Below, one piece after another: positions 31,941 through 45,599 of a stretch of DNA of 64,000 nt (the stretch's first letter is position 1; every line of letters begins with the position of its first letter). The DNA is from Effrenium voratum (lineage: Eukaryota; Sar; Dinophyceae; Suessiales; Symbiodiniaceae), in the NCBI GenBank assembly GCA_963377175.1, contig CAUJNA010002902.1, positions 149,501 to 213,500 of the forward strand. Direction: 5' to 3'. Below the pieces are notes generated by a model, which ran no database searches, had not been told where the DNA came from, and saw nothing but the letters and a program-made list of their open reading frames with translations. The position numbers and the translations under genes are program-made.

Positions 31941-33479
31941 CTCGTGACCAACAACCAGGTGGTTCACAGGGGTCAACAGTAAGGACATGTCCTGGAGCCT
32001 GGAGCTCTTTTTAGTCCACGGCTGTTGCCCGAATGCTGAATGATTTGGACGAAGCACTGTGATTCAACATGATTCAACCATCCAGCCTTCATTTCATGGG
32101 TCGTGGCGAGCCCATGGGTTGACAATGATGCACCAGAAAGTAATTACCCCAAGAGCCCATCATGAGGTGCCTGCAACCAGTACACCAGCAGAACTGCCTC
32201 ACGCATGTGCCAAGACACGGAGCTGAAGAATGCTGCTTGTATGCGAGAGTCGTTGATCTCTGGCTGCAGGACAATGCGCTCATACCTGCAGGACGATCAG
32301 CCGTTCATTGGCTTGCTGGTTCGAGGTTCGGTAGGAGGGATTCATGGGGATCCACTGGGAAGTCATCCCCTTTGCTGAGACCCAAGTGGCAAGCTCAAAG
32401 GGCTAAGCAGAAAAGCAGAAAAGGGTGTGACTGGACTGTCCCGTTTCTGTGGAGTTGTCGCCCTAGGCGAAACTGGCTTGGGCTCCCGGGAGCCCACTAG
32501 AGTTGCTATCGCCGCAAGCCGGCGCTTGAGGCCCCCCAAAATCATCACATCCTACTAGGGACCTGTGCTTCCCTCCAGGCGCATGTGGGTTCCTAAGTGG
32601 GTCAATGTCAGGAAGGGGCCCTGATGTGTGTTTGCAGAAGCAAAAGGTTTGGCAAAGCAAAAAACATATCATTGACCTTGAACCACCCATCAGAAAATTC
32701 TATACCACAAGTGCCGCCAACAAGTGGCACTGCTGTTTTCAGGCAAACACGGCTTAGCCCGCGTTGACGTCCTCTCTGTACCAAGAGCTGACAAAAGCGA
32801 CCAAATGTTGCAAGGGTTGGGTAGAACAAGAAAGAGCTTGCTGCCAAATTGCCTTTGCATGATATAGGCATCCATATCCAACGCAACCGCCGTCGTCAAC
32901 GGCAAGGTTCGGGAGAGGTCAGCTGAGTGCCTTGCGGCAGAAGAAGCCTTGCAGAAGCTGAGAGGCAGCCAGTTGAGTCAAAGATCTTTGTTTCATGTCT
33001 CATAGCATTGGCCGCGGCTGAAAAGTATGGCGTTGATGTCCTTCTGGACGGAACGCAAACGCCCAGTTGCTCGGTGACACAAGGAGCCCTTCTTGGGGTG
33101 ATCATTCTTAGGGAGACGCCATTGAACTGGGAAAATCTTCAACGGCTTTGCCCATCTCACTTGCCCTCTGCTTCAAAACTACGACCCCCGCTTTCTGGGC
33201 GGGCTGCGGCAGCTCGGAGAAGCTTCAAAGAGGTTGGGTAAGCGAAGTACCAATCTGCGAAGTTGCCTTGGTGTGGCAACTGGTCCGAGCTGCCTGGAAA
33301 CCGCTCAACCATTGGTGAAATGAGGAGTCAATCCCGTGCTTTGGTCCCATGTCGGCCAAAAACACATCTTACATGTCGGACTCGCCCAACCAAAACGCCG
33401 CTTCCTTCAACACCAAGCCGAGGCCACCGAGCCGAGTCGGCGAGGTGCCAGTGCGCTGCTCGATGGGCTGGAAGCAAAC

Positions 33480-33512
33480 CTTGAGCTCCTCTGCCAAGTA
33501 CCGCGTGGCTTC
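33480..33512 (-). CDS. Tentative exon: coiled-coil segment (33 nt)
   Basis: 11 codons, EATRYLAEELK, between CGGCAG|GAAG and a GT donor (CTCAAG|GTTTGC). It continues in phase 0 the helix of the exon at 33964-34062 (TALRE joined to EATRYL). The reading frame remains open further downstream, so the exon might be longer. Confidence 0.45.
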
Positions 33513-33963
33513 CTGCCGTTCACCGTGCTTCCCCGCACATGGAGCCGGACTGGAGTCCCAAAACCCATTTCCTCCAACAAGGCCCTGGGCTCCATGTGAG
33601 CGGGTGGGTATGCGTGGCCAGGGCTCCAAACCCCGAGAAGCAAAAGTGCTAGCTTGGTCCTCTCTGGGAAGATGTGCCCCTCTAAGACTCTAAGAAGCTG
33701 ACGGATGCTATGTTCAGCTTCCTTCTGTGGCCGATTGCTAATTAAATCACTACTCTGCAGGGCGTCACTGTACATGCCCAAGGCGGGCAACCAGAATCCT
33801 CAAATCCGCGTCCCCAGTCCAGCGTCCCTTCAGGAAGTTGCGCTTCGGACTTCGGAGATGCTGGTAGGTAGAGCAAGCCTACAAAACAGGGGCTTGTCGC
33901 GCACATCTTTTCCTCCTGAGATTGAAAGGAAAACCACCTTGGGTTCAATGAACTAGGCCGCGC

Positions 33964-34062
33964 CTCCCGCAGGGCGGTCTCCGCCCGCGCCAGTGCGGCG
34001 TCCACGGCAGAGTCCAGCTGGCCTGCGGCTTGCTCGCGGCTTGCGACCCGATCGGCACAAGG
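33964..34062 (-). CDS. Tentative exon: coiled-coil segment
   Basis: 33 codons, PCADRVASREQAAGQLD then SAVDAALARAETALRE, a heptad-like Ala/Leu/Glu/Arg-rich helix in a GC-rich island. The acceptor is TCGCCAG|CCTT and the donor GGGAG|GCGCGG (GC). It joins the next exon in phase 0. The protein is unrecognised. Confidence 0.5.
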
Positions 34063-34099
34063 CTGGCGATCGGACCACCCGGAAAACAGGGCTCTCGCA

Positions 34100-36850
34100 A
34101 TGTGAGTCTTCTGTTCTTATGGATGGTCAGAGGCTCGGAGCAATTTTGCCAAGTGCCTTCACTTTCAGAAGGATCTCCTTTTGCGGCACCCCTTTTGGGG
34201 TCCGTTTGCTAGAAAATGTATTTCCCGTGGGGGCTAATTTGGAGTCCAGCAGGGGATAGTGGGCACTTCCCTCTTTCAGGCCCCTTAAGATTTGATTGAT
34301 GGGGGGTTGCAACCTGTCATGACCCCTGTGCAAGAGTGATGGTTTGAGGCACCCCCCCGCTGGTCTACGTGCATACCTTCGTTCTGGAACTGGAAAGAAC
34401 CAATTTCCATCGAGCTCTGGTGAGCTTGTTATAGTTTGTCCAGGTCGATCCATGCTTGTGCAGAGTAGTGGCAAAGTTTGTGCACCCGCATGCTTAGTGA
34501 GACGATGGCTTCCCCCCAAAGCTTGAAACATGGTCGATTTGGTTCCTGGGCCGCGTTGTGGAACTAGTGGGTGGAGGTGTAGGTGTGTTTGTATGGGGGG
34601 TATTCCCTTTCAAGGCAGCAACAGGGTCCAAAAAAGCGGGTCATCTTTTTGACAACAGCCCGCCCCTGCCTTTGGCTACCACCAGAGTTTTGCCACCTGC
34701 GGCAGCAAGAACCTGAGTAACTCAGCTTCAGTGGACCCCGTCAACCACACCAAAACACCTCCAAAAGGAAGAGAACCAGCAAGAAACCACAAGCCAACAG
34801 CCAATGTGCGTACATATATTCCAGAACTTCTGATAACTATCCAGCCAACCAACCAGCCAGCGAACCAACCAATCAAGCAAAACACGCAAACAAGATAACA
34901 CAAACATAAAGAATAAAAGTAAGCAAACCCAAACCCACCAGCGCATGAAGCCAACAAACCAAAGCGCCCCACCCGTCCCAAACTCCGCTCTTTAGACAGG
35001 TCACTACTTTCTCACTGTCCAATTGTCGCCTCGCCGCGATACTGGCGGAGCTCTTGCCACTGTGGACCTGTGGACGGAGCGTTGGATAGCAAGACGGGCC
35101 CAGAGGGTAGGAAAACGGCTCTCTGTTCGACGGGCAGCCAAAAACGACTTAGGAAAAAACCCGTAACCATTCCTTTTGGACCACGTTTAGTGGACTAACA
35201 AATCATTGAGCTCGTGAGGTGAGCCCACCCGCGTAGAGTGGTATTCCTTTCGTCGATGCTTCTTCAGAGTCAGTTTGTAATTTAGTGTGGGTTGTGAGTC
35301 AGCTGACCCAGTTGCCCATTGGAAGTGGCGTCGCTGCTGAAGACGAGAGTCTTTTGAACTTTCTCACGGAGGTTCGAATTCTCCCTGGATCGTTCTTGTC
35401 AGCTGCCCATTGCAAACACAGGGGGAAAAGCATCATGCAAATCACAAGTTTGGGATCGCCAGGCACCCTGCAACGAAATCAACTCTTGCAATGCTCATTG
35501 ATGAGCATACTTGCAAGATGGTCGCTCGCATGGCACCTCTGGGTAGGGTGCTTGCTTGCTTGCTTGCTAGGCCAGGAAAGCAACGGGCCCAACGGGCCTG
35601 GCCGAGAGGAGGATTTTTTTGGAGTATTCCCCCCAATGCAAGCCAAGAACGCTTTGGAAATTGGCCAGCAAACGCTACAAACAGCTGTCGCACTCCTTTG
35701 CCTCGAATCGACGCAGAGCATGCGTCTGCGGACTTGTCCTACGCGTTGCCCACATCAGGAGCCAGCTTTGCCACTGTGCTATTGGAATGGCCATCCAATC
35801 ACGCGCTTCTAATGCTCAAACGTCTCCGAAAATACAAGGGACGAATTGAAGCCATGAGTCAAAACAAGGAATGGTTTTAGAAAATCACGCTTTCTAATCC
35901 TCAGGACTCTATGATTATTCTATCACTTTTAGCTGGACTTCCCTGGCCTTTCATAGAAAGCGGTCCGTAAAACCACAGTCATGAACCACTTCGAGGCTGC
36001 GGCCGGGGCTTGCAGGTCATGTACCCACAGGTGCTGCACGTACCTCCGGCCCGCCTCAGATCCGTATCCGCGCAACTTACTAGCTGCGGTGTTACCAACT
36101 CTTGTGGCTGACCAGCACTTCAGCGATTTCCCCCCAAAACAACAACATAAGAAAGGATCTCAAGGAAGCCTTCATGAATCAGCTGGTGTCAACCTCGAAT
36201 CGGTGAGCTTTTTATTGTTCCCCAGTTCAAGCCTTTTGCCAACTGAGGGCAAAACAGCGTGCTGTTTCCGTCCGAACCTTCCCCGCCCATACATCTCAGA
36301 AATGGAGCTGAAGAACCTCAAGCACCTCGCCTTTGCACGTTCTCGGCAACCAATTCTCACGAAACAAACGCCTGATTCCCGCGGTCGGGTTGTGGCTCCT
36401 CGCTGGCTGTTCGGCGCAACCGAGTTTGCAGGAAGGAACACCACAGGTCTCCGCTTACCACCGACTGCGTGTGAGGTTGCAGTTTCTAGGCCCCTCAGGG
36501 TCGAGAGTGTCTCACGCTGGGCTTGGCCAGAGCTTCCCAAGCAGCTCTGCGTTCGGAAAAAACCCTTTAATTTGCCCTATGTCTGTAAGGGATTCGATCT
36601 TGTCCTTGTTTCTGCCCAGTCTCGCTGCTGCCTTGTTCTTCTGTTTACGCTGGGAACTCAGAAGTCCCACCGTGCATGGGAATCTCAGGGCTCTTCAAGA
36701 GTGAGTGCACGTAGCGTTTCAGTGGGCTACCCTGGCTGTCAATCAAACCGTCTGCGCAAATTGTTGGCATTCCTGAATAGGGACCAGAACCCCTTTCAAA
36801 AGACCTTCATCGTGCTCAGGCAAAATGGAAGGGTGCCCCCGGTTTAAACT
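34100..36850. other. No minus-strand exon recognised
   Basis: Presumed intron or intergenic sequence between the coiled-coil exons and the membrane-segment exon. A 288-codon plus-strand frame (35981-36847) runs through part of it without recognisable motif. Confidence 0.4.
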
Positions 36851-36854
36851 GGGC

Positions 36855-36985
36855 ACTTTTGAGGTCCGAAAATAACAAGCACAGGCGCCCAGCTCAGCAA
36901 TACCACTGCGCCAGCCGCTCCCAGCGTCAACCCCAGCACCCGCAGCGGCCGCGGAGTTTTGGACGGCAACGGCTGGGAGCCGCAG
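36855..36985 (-). CDS. Tentative exon: transmembrane segment
   Basis: The minus strand reads PLRVLGLTLGAAGAVV followed by LLSWAPVLVIFG, about 26 hydrophobic residues preceded by basic residues (KTPRPLR), as in a signal anchor. Exon limits are undecided. It lies upstream of the coiled-coil exons, so a membrane-anchored coiled-coil protein is conceivable. A second frame over the same bases is also open, which lowers confidence. Confidence 0.35.
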
Positions 36986-36999
36986 CATCTCCTCTTGAG

Positions 37000-39900
37000 A
37001 TGTCAGCCGGGACAAGGAAGGCATAGTTGCAACCAGTAACTCAGGAACCATTTCGTTTTGAGTTTGACCTTGTCCGGCCATGTAGATGAGGGAGGAGAGT
37101 TCCACATTGGTATGTTTCCAGCATTTTTACTTGGCGCAGCAACATAGCATATCGGCATATATAACTGGAAACCACTCTTTCGCTAATGTGAATTTGGGAC
37201 AAATCAAGCCGAACATTTGGAGGGGTCCCTGTACTCAATTGACCAAGCTGAGGTGCTATGTTGAAACAATCTCCAATTTGCGCCGACATTCATGACGGCG
37301 CCTGGGCTCAATTAGGCCGTCCTCTTGGGTGGAAAACGCGTGTAAATTAATTCAGCATGAGTTTGCAGCGAACAGTTCGGAACAGGCGCAAAACAAGCCT
37401 AGTTCCTGATCATTGAATGCCTACAGACTTCTGTCACACCAGCAGTCACCAACCGGCCCATGGCAAGCATAGCGCAAATTCATTGTCGCACCAGGACAAC
37501 CGAACCTAACGCAGTCAAATCGGGAAGCGGCTTTTTTCAATGCTCGGGTGCTACTGCCATATAGCTGTCACAGCCGCGTGCTCGCTAGCTACTACCGAGT
37601 TCAAGGTTCCCGGTCCCAGCAGGCTCTGCGCTCAACAGCTTGAGGCGGCTGTCAAAAATTATGGATCTCTGCACTCGCCTGGCCGCGGCTGCACGCATGA
37701 GTGTCCGATCCGCCACTGTTGAGCGCCGGAGTTAACAGACGGGTCAGGAAGCATGGCTGCGTCCAAGCTGCATGTGTGAGCCCTCGTCCTTGCCTTGGGC
37801 AAGGACGAGGCCCAGTGTGTGGTTGAGGCGCCGTACTGATGTGAGGGATCACGGTGGAAAGAGCCTGCGGGTAAGCGCTTCCGTTCGAGGATGTCACGCT
37901 GTCTTGCGCTAGTCGGATTTCGCGACTGGTGCGGGTGGCAGGCCTGACTAGGCAGTGGCGCTCCTCTGGGACATATCGACCTAAGCACCAAATTTATCAG
38001 TAGGTTGCTGACCATCCCTTACGCTTAAGCCTTGCAGAAGTTTTGACCATGATTCAATCCTGCCTCTGGTCTAAACCAGCCAAGTCAAGCCAGTCCCAAA
38101 GAATCACTGACCACTGACCGTGAATGTATGGGCAAAATGCCAAGGGATTTCCAATCATCAATATCAAATCATATCAAACCCACTGATTCTTAAGAATCGT
38201 CAAAGGCCGCGCCAAGCGGTAGAAGTGATCTGGCCTGGTGTTGAAACACCACTGGATTCAAGTGAACAAGTCGACTGCCTTGGAGTCTTTCAACCGAAAA
38301 TTGCTGGCAGAGTTGGCCAAGTCCCTTCTTTTCCATCAGCCAACTGCATAATTGATTCGAAACGGCTTTCCACGCGCAAACGAAAGAACCGCCATGGAGG
38401 AACAGCAAACAAAGAATACCCAACCAAAAAACACCAGTCAACAAGTCAGTCGGCAGTCGGCTTTGATTCGCTCTGACGGGGTGTGATTTCATGGGGAGGG
38501 TCCATGGGAGCTGCTGGCTCAGGCAGGCGGTCAGCCTGCCACCCCCGCTCCTGCTGCCAACCTGCGAAGGGCAAGCCAGGCTGACGTGACGCCGCACGCA
38601 AGAAAACCGAACAAACTTAAGGGGCGCAAACACTAGATCAGCTAAGCCAAGAATAAACCGGGCGCAAGGGGAACATCGGTCACGATGTAAAAGTTTCAGC
38701 GAGCACCTGAACAGTCGGCCCGCGACCCAAACTGCCAATCAGGTGGTTGAACGTAGCGCTGTGGTGCACTGATGTCATGTGGTTTCCAAATGTTTTGTAT
38801 TGCTTTGTTGTGCATGGCACGTGGCTCTAGTTTGCTGTGAGGCTTGCACAAAAAGCAACAACTTCACAACTTCCCCTGGCCATGGACAAGTTTGACAAAT
38901 TCGGCAAGCTGGTCAGTTGAAGAGGTCCCTTCCGCAACACCCGACACCTGCAATGCCTGAAGCCTTCTGGTGAACCCCCCCCCCAGCACCATGCTTCCGA
39001 GCCTGTAGGATACTATATTTTGGTGAACCGCTTGTGATTCTCAACTTGGCCAAAGTGCATCCTTTGAGCCTTGACCTATCCCCCCAAACCCCCGCCTTGA
39101 AGCGAGACGCGCCGAAGGCATGGCGCATGGTACGGGTCCCAAGCGCTGAGGGGGCTGGTGGCTGTGGTGCGGGGACGAGGGGCCATACATTGGCTACTTG
39201 GTTGGCCCACATCTGGGGAAAACAAAAACAACATATTTTTCAGACTCTGTTCCACAATTGGCCTATCCTCAAATATGCCGTGCTTTTGGAGAGCCAGGTT
39301 GGCTGGGGACCTTTGGGACACGGCCATCGGAGCGTGTGTTCAAATCTGGTCAGCTGCATTCAGCTATACAACCTATGATATGCCCTGAGTTGTTTACCTC
39401 GTGCCCGCTGTTCATTGAGCCCTTGCGGCGATTACAGCCTCTTGATAAACAAGGTGCAAAGTCTTGATTGCCATGAACGCTGGTATTGGATTTGTGCAAT
39501 TACCACCTGTGCATTTACAGGAAAACGCTTCAGTTCACTTGTTGAGGTTGTACAAAGAACCAACACTTGGAGATCAGCAAGTCCAAAGTCAGCTTGATAA
39601 CTAAGCATCTGCTCCCTCGAGCACGGCATGGATAGCACTCCGAATGCGACTCCACGCTCTAGAGTCTAGTCCGCATGGGTGTGCATATGTTTGGGGCATC
39701 CCTTTGGATTGCTCCGAAGGGAAACCAAAAGGAAATTACCCATTTTGGCGCTACTTTGGAACAATCCCCCACTATACGATTCCCTGGTCCATTGATGATT
39801 GATGAGTTGGAATGCATGTCAAATGTCGGGACCGAAGCAAAGAATCAGGGATGCCACAAGGGTGAAACCAAAAGCAAGGAACCTCCAAATTCAAGCTAAA

Positions 39901-41155
39901 GGGGGAGGAGGCAACGGCAGGATGGGGGAAGGGACTATGGAATGCCCTGCCCTGAAATGGTGCCCCTTGTCAGTAACAGGCCAGGAGGCAAAATGGTACA
40001 AGGTTTGGGTCACTCTTGCTTCATTTCCTGATTTGAATTGCCCAGGCAAGTCTGAACTTGTGCCCCACTTCTCAACATGATGCTGAGGGGCCAATGGGGC
40101 ATCCTTGGGCCCGAATCCGCCAGGCCCCTTCAGAAACCCACTCGAACTGTGCACATGTGTAGTTTCTTGGACATTCCCTATTTAGCAATAAGAATCGCAC
40201 CCGAAACGGTTCCCTCAGAAACCTATCTTCTGAAGCGCCCAAAAGCGCCAAGCGCCCAGAAGCGGCAGCTGAGCGCTTTGCCTGGGCTAAGTGACCTGAA
40301 GGGTGTCCCAGGCCTGGCAGTTGAAGAGCCGAAAAACCAAAATCCAATGGGAGCCAACCAGCCATGGTAGCCAAGTAGCCCCTTCTGGATCCTCTAAATG
40401 TGTTTTGAAGTGGGGTTCCAAGCTTCGAGTTGCACGTAACTTGAATTGTAGAACAAGGGGAATGTATTTTCTTGGGCAAAAACCATTTTGGCTCCCGAAC
40501 CCGCCAAACAAAAAGAAACAGAATTTGGCGCCACTGAAGAAGTGAGGGAAGTGGGCCTTTGGCCGAAACACAAATCCGCAAGCGGAAACTTGAAGGGAAA
40601 CCGGCGCATGTGAACAATGCTTTAGACCTTGGGCAACTGCCGGAAGCGGTTTCCGCGCGCAAAAAGAAGCACGTAGGCTTGCTCATTGAAACCCACACGT
40701 AAATACGCAGAAATGCCTGAACACCTGCCGTTGCATGAGTGGGAGGTTGCTTCATGGAGCCTTTCCTGGTGGAAAGGAAGCCTGGAATCCTACAAAACCT
40801 GGCCACGACAAAACCGCCGCTGGGACACGAGAGGACAGGCCTTGTCCAGTTTACTCACTCTGGACTTCCGGGGCTGCCTTGACCTTTCAGAGAATGACAC
40901 TTATACAGCTGCTTGGGGAGGGTATGCGAAGTGGCAATCCGGACTTCCACTTTTGCCAAAAAGGTGCGTCAAAAGGTCACATGCGCCAAAAGGCAACACA
41001 ACACACATATAGAAGTTTGCAATCTGTTGCCATTGAAAGTGCCGCTATGCCAATTTAGCAAGTTCACCCTGGGGCATGACTGCGCATGACTGCGCATGGC
41101 TGCCACTTGCTGAAACCAAAACCAAACCAGGCTCGGAGTTGGGCACTTGACTCTG
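37000..41155. other. No confident gene (4 kb)
   Basis: I find only weak, motif-free open segments. One possible small minus-strand exon near 39107-39153 reads LGTRTMRHAFGASRFK before a GC donor (TTCAAG|GCGGGG), but nothing supports it further. The rest resembles intronic or intergenic sequence. Confidence 0.4.
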
Positions 41156-41159
41156 AAGC

Positions 41160-41237
41160 CTGCTGCGATTGTAGTGCTCCAGCGGGATGTGCGTGGCCCT
41201 CAGGCGGTTCTCAAATTTCCCGCGCAGCTTTGTCATC
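41160..41237 (-). CDS. Tentative exon, unrecognised gene
   Basis: Reads MTKLRGKFENRLRATHIPLE then HYNRS, a basic helical segment, between AAGAG|GATG and a GC donor (AGCAG|GCTTCAG). Splice context and codon content are like those of confirmed exons. No family is recognised. Confidence 0.4.
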
Positions 41238-41749
41238 CTCTTTACTTACGGACGTGCAGGGACTATTGCCATCTGCTAAAGGTCTAGCTGCTTTTATCTG
41301 GTTTCCTGGGAGCTTGCAACGGGCCGGCTTGGTGGTGTTGGGCCTTGGCAGGGTATTTGATCTGATTCCTGCCTCACTCATTCAGTAAGTCGACAGGCAG
41401 CCTCGAACAATCTCCATATGCGGGAAAGCACCTGCCGGCAAGTCTGGGGCAAACCCTGCGCTCTTTCAAGGTTAGAAGGCCTCGGTCTGAACAATCAATG
41501 CTATTTGGAGTCGAAACACGGTGTTGTTCAAAGCTCCATGTTGTTCCACAATGGCATTTCTTGCACCAACACCGAAACTGGGGGAGTCTTATGGGGGCGT
41601 CTTGTTTTAGACCCCCCCCCAAAAAAAAAAGAAGTTTCTTCCTCTTGGTTGTCCTTTAAACCAACCCCGTACCACGTACCCTAAAAGAACCGAGTCACCA
41701 AATCACACGAATCACCGAAACCGCTGGGGGCTGCGGCGGGCTGGCGGAC

Positions 41750-41815
41750 CGTGCGACAGTGCGGCGGCTGGTGTCCACATAGCTCACGGCGCCTGGCCCA
41801 AGATCTTCGATCGCC
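41750..41815 (-). CDS. Tentative exon, unrecognised gene
   Basis: Reads AIEDLGPGAVSYVDTSRRTV then A, between ATTGAG|GGCG and a GT donor (GCACG|GTCCGC). It lies in a GC-rich island 0.5 kb upstream of the exon at 41237 and could be in the same gene. Confidence 0.35.
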
Positions 41816-42928
41816 CTCAATCCTTGGAAGCCTTCAATAAATATGTCGTGGCTGCTTCTGTCTTTGCCAACAACAAACGACTGTTACAAGCATGCTGGTT
41901 GTTCTACGACCCCAGGCCAAAAGCTTTGATGGTTCGATACGCAGATGAGTTGCAATGACCCCCAGAAATTCCATCCATCTTCTATGGATAACTGAGGCAA
42001 TGACCCCGAGAAAAAAAGAAAAAAGAAAACATCCATCCTCGGGTTTCCTTGGGATTTCCTTTCAGGGACTCGCCTTCTCCGGATCATTCCCACGGACCCG
42101 ATTGGTCGTTCCCTGAGCACTCCCAGTCCAACTTCCGGGCCGGTGCGACCCGGGCCGGGCGTGATGTCTGGCCTGAGCATCGCGGCTCGAGCTGGGTGTC
42201 CCTTTGGTTGAAATCGAAATTCGTTTCGCGCAACATTGGTTGGTTTCAGCGGAATCGAATCATTCTAGGGTGCATGAGGTGCAAGAGTTCGTTTATCCAT
42301 ACCCCTTTCATACCAAGTAAGTAGGGATAAGGCTCCATTGAGAATCGCTGTTTCCTTCACCAGGTTTCCAGCGCCGGGAAGAGAACATGCACAATTTGCC
42401 GTTAGCCACCTGAGACAAAACATTTAGGCTATGAAGAAGGTCTTCCTTGGCCCTCTATTCGCAGTCCCTTTGGACACTGCCCAATCGCGGTCTCTAATCT
42501 TGAACTCCGCCTGTAAACGAGGAGGCATGAGGAGACTTAGTTCGTTTTTGATCCCTGCAAAACACGTGATTTTCGGAAACCATCATTTGCCAGATGGAGG
42601 CCTATTTCTCAAAGAGGAGTCTCATTTTGGGAAGCCTGTTTTGGGGTGCCATGCTGATGTTCAGCTGAGCGCCGCCAAACCACTTGCCTGGCTCGAAGTC
42701 TTGAAGTTGGGAACGTCCCCCTTCCAACAAACAATGGTCCTTGTGGAGACTAATGGTTAGCTGAAATTTGCCCATTCACATCAGACATCCGCTTTCATGT
42801 ATACAAATCTGGCGTAGGGGCCACAGTGTCACTGGATTCCCTCGAAGCTGCAATTTTTACTGGCGGCTTCCAGTGGAACCGTTGCTTTCAAGGTTCAAGG
42901 AATGGAAATGGCCATGGGTCAAATCCCG

Positions 42929-43045
42929 TACCCCCCGTGAACATCCCAATCCCCAGTAAAATAGGTTCTAAAATGGGTGGTGCACCTACCCCAAAATGGG
43001 CTCCCATTGGTTTTGACCCTCGGCCAAATCGCGGAAGCCCTGTAA
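42929..43045 (+). repeat. Dispersed repeat, copy 2
   Basis: About 110 bases (from GTGAACATCCC, through AAAATAGGTTCTAAAATG and GTGGTGCACCTA, to GGTTTTGA and GGCCAAAT) match 19981-20095 at roughly 80-85 per cent by eye in the same orientation. The first copy lies in an intron of the EF-hand/WD40 gene. No coding capacity. Confidence 0.8.
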
Positions 43046-43166
43046 CTGAGAGCGGGCAAGGCCATCGTCTCAGGCACAAACCTGTCAGAGCCGTTGCTCC
43101 GGCTACTGGCCCTCAGCGCGGAAAACCCGGTGGCTGGGCAAAATTTTGAACATCGCCCAAGCAAAC

Positions 43167-43285
43167 CTAGGTCCTCCAGGAGAGAGGTTAGAAAAAGGGT
43201 ACCAACTTTTTTCTGTGGTCTATGTTAGTAGGGGAACCCTCCCAACCAAAAAAGGAGTGAGAAAGGGCACTACTGGGGGACCTAC
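43167..43285 (+). repeat. Dispersed AGGGGAACCCTCCC repeat
   Basis: Matches the modules at about 28945-29088 and 28728-28800: CTAGGTCCTCCAG, GAGAGGTTAGAAAA, GGGTACC, TAGTAGGGGAACCCTCCC and GGGCACTACTGGGG in the same order. It is present in both gene regions, hence dispersed. Confidence 0.75.
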
Positions 43286-43697
43286 AAAAGGTGACACCGA
43301 ATGGACGGGATGATGCGGAAAAGGTGGTTCATGAAAACTTTCCGCATCTCAGATCATGTACACTTATCCGCCGACATTGCTCGGCGTGTCGGATACTTAC
43401 TAGAGGATAGAGGATAACCCCCCCCCCTAACCCCCCCCCCGCCCGACGTCTATTACGTAGGTTTTTGGGGGGGGGGGGTCCCCCACGTACCGCGCGGCAA
43501 TTTGATGACGTTCCACTAAACGTAGTCTTCGGGGAGCCGGTGTCGCAAAACAGGGGTCCCAGGCTCGATTCCCCCTGCCGGCTTTTTTGCTGGCTTGGGC
43601 TTCCTGCATCCTTTTGCCGAAAATCTGGAAAAACTCAATGTTTTTGGACGTCCTCTTTGCGAAAACGCTGGAAAAACCGTGTTTTTTTTGCGGGAAA

Positions 43698-43924
43698 TAC
43701 ATACATACATGCATGAATGCATGCATGCATACATACATACATACATGTCATACATACATTACACACAAACATACATACATACATACATACATGCATGCAT
43801 ACATACATACATACATGCATACATGCATTACATACATACCTACCTACCTACCGACATACATACATACATACATACATACATACATACATACATACATACA
43901 TACATACATACATACATACATACA

Positions 43925-43955
<31 letters not shown>

Positions 43956-44219
43956 CATACATACATACATACATACATACATACATACATACATACATAC
44001 ATACATACATACATACATACATACATACATACATACATACATACATACATACATACATACATACATACATACATACATACATACATACATACATACATAC
44101 ATACATACATACATACATTACATTACATTACATTACATTACATTACATTACATTACATTACATTACATTACATTACATTACATTACATTACATACACATA
44201 CATACATACATACATTACA

Positions 44220-44250
<31 letters not shown>

Positions 44251-44973
44251 CATACATACATACATACATACATACATACATACATACATACATACATACA
44301 TACATACATACATACATACATACATACATACATACATACATACATACATACATACATACATACATACATACATACATACATACATACATACATACATACA
44401 TACATACATACATACATACATACATACATACATACATACATACATACATACATACATACATACATACATACATACATACATACATACATACATACATACA
44501 TACATACATACATACATACATACATACATACATACATACATACATACATACATACATACATACATACATACATACATACATACATACATACATACATACA
44601 TACATACATACATACATACATACATACATACATACATACATACATACATACATACATACATACATACATACATACATACATACATACATACATACATACA
44701 TACATACATACATACATACATACATACATACATACATACATACATACATACATACATACATACATACATACATACATACATACATACATACATACATACA
44801 TACATACATACATACATACATACATACATACATACATACATACATACATACATACATACATACATACATACATACATACATACATACATACATACATACA
44901 TACATACATACATACATACATACATACATTACATTACATTACATTACATTACATTACATTACATTACATTACA

Positions 44974-45004
<31 letters not shown>

Positions 45005-45293
45005 CATACATACATACATACATACATACATACATACATACATACATACATACATACATACATACATACATACATACATACATACATACATACATACATA
45101 CATACATACATACATACATACATACATACATACATACATACATACATACATACATACATACATACATACATACATACATACATACATACATACATACATA
45201 CATACATACATACATACATACATTACACATACATACATACATACATACATTACATTACATTACATTACATACATTACATTACATTACATTACA

Positions 45294-45324
<31 letters not shown>

Positions 45325-45374
45325 CATACATACATTACATTACATTACATTACATTACATTACATTACATTACA

Positions 45375-45405
<31 letters not shown>

Positions 45406-45411
45406 CATACA

Positions 45412-45442
<31 letters not shown>

Positions 45443-45597
45443 CATACATACATACATACATACATACATACATACATACATACATACATACATACATACA
45501 TACATACATACATACATACATACATACATACATACATACATACATACATACATACATACATACATACATACATGCATACATACATACTTATGTACAT
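43698..45597 (+). repeat. (CATA)n / (CATTA)n microsatellite, 1.9 kb
   Basis: Almost uninterrupted CATA tetramers with embedded blocks of CATTA pentamers at about 44117-44190, 44926-44975, 45250-45300 and 45333-45380, plus a diverged border with CATG and CCTAC variants near 43690-43855. All three frames stay open because the period is four and no stop is formed. No protein is implied. Confidence 0.98.
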
Positions 45598-45599
45598 GC

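Noticed and set aside
40483..40494. Relic of the dinoflagellate spliced leader (CCATTTTGGCTC)
   Set aside because: Only 12 bases match, the continuing CAAG is absent, and it does not precede any coding frame. Similar short matches near 29393 (TTGGCTCAAG) are also not followed by a supported gene.
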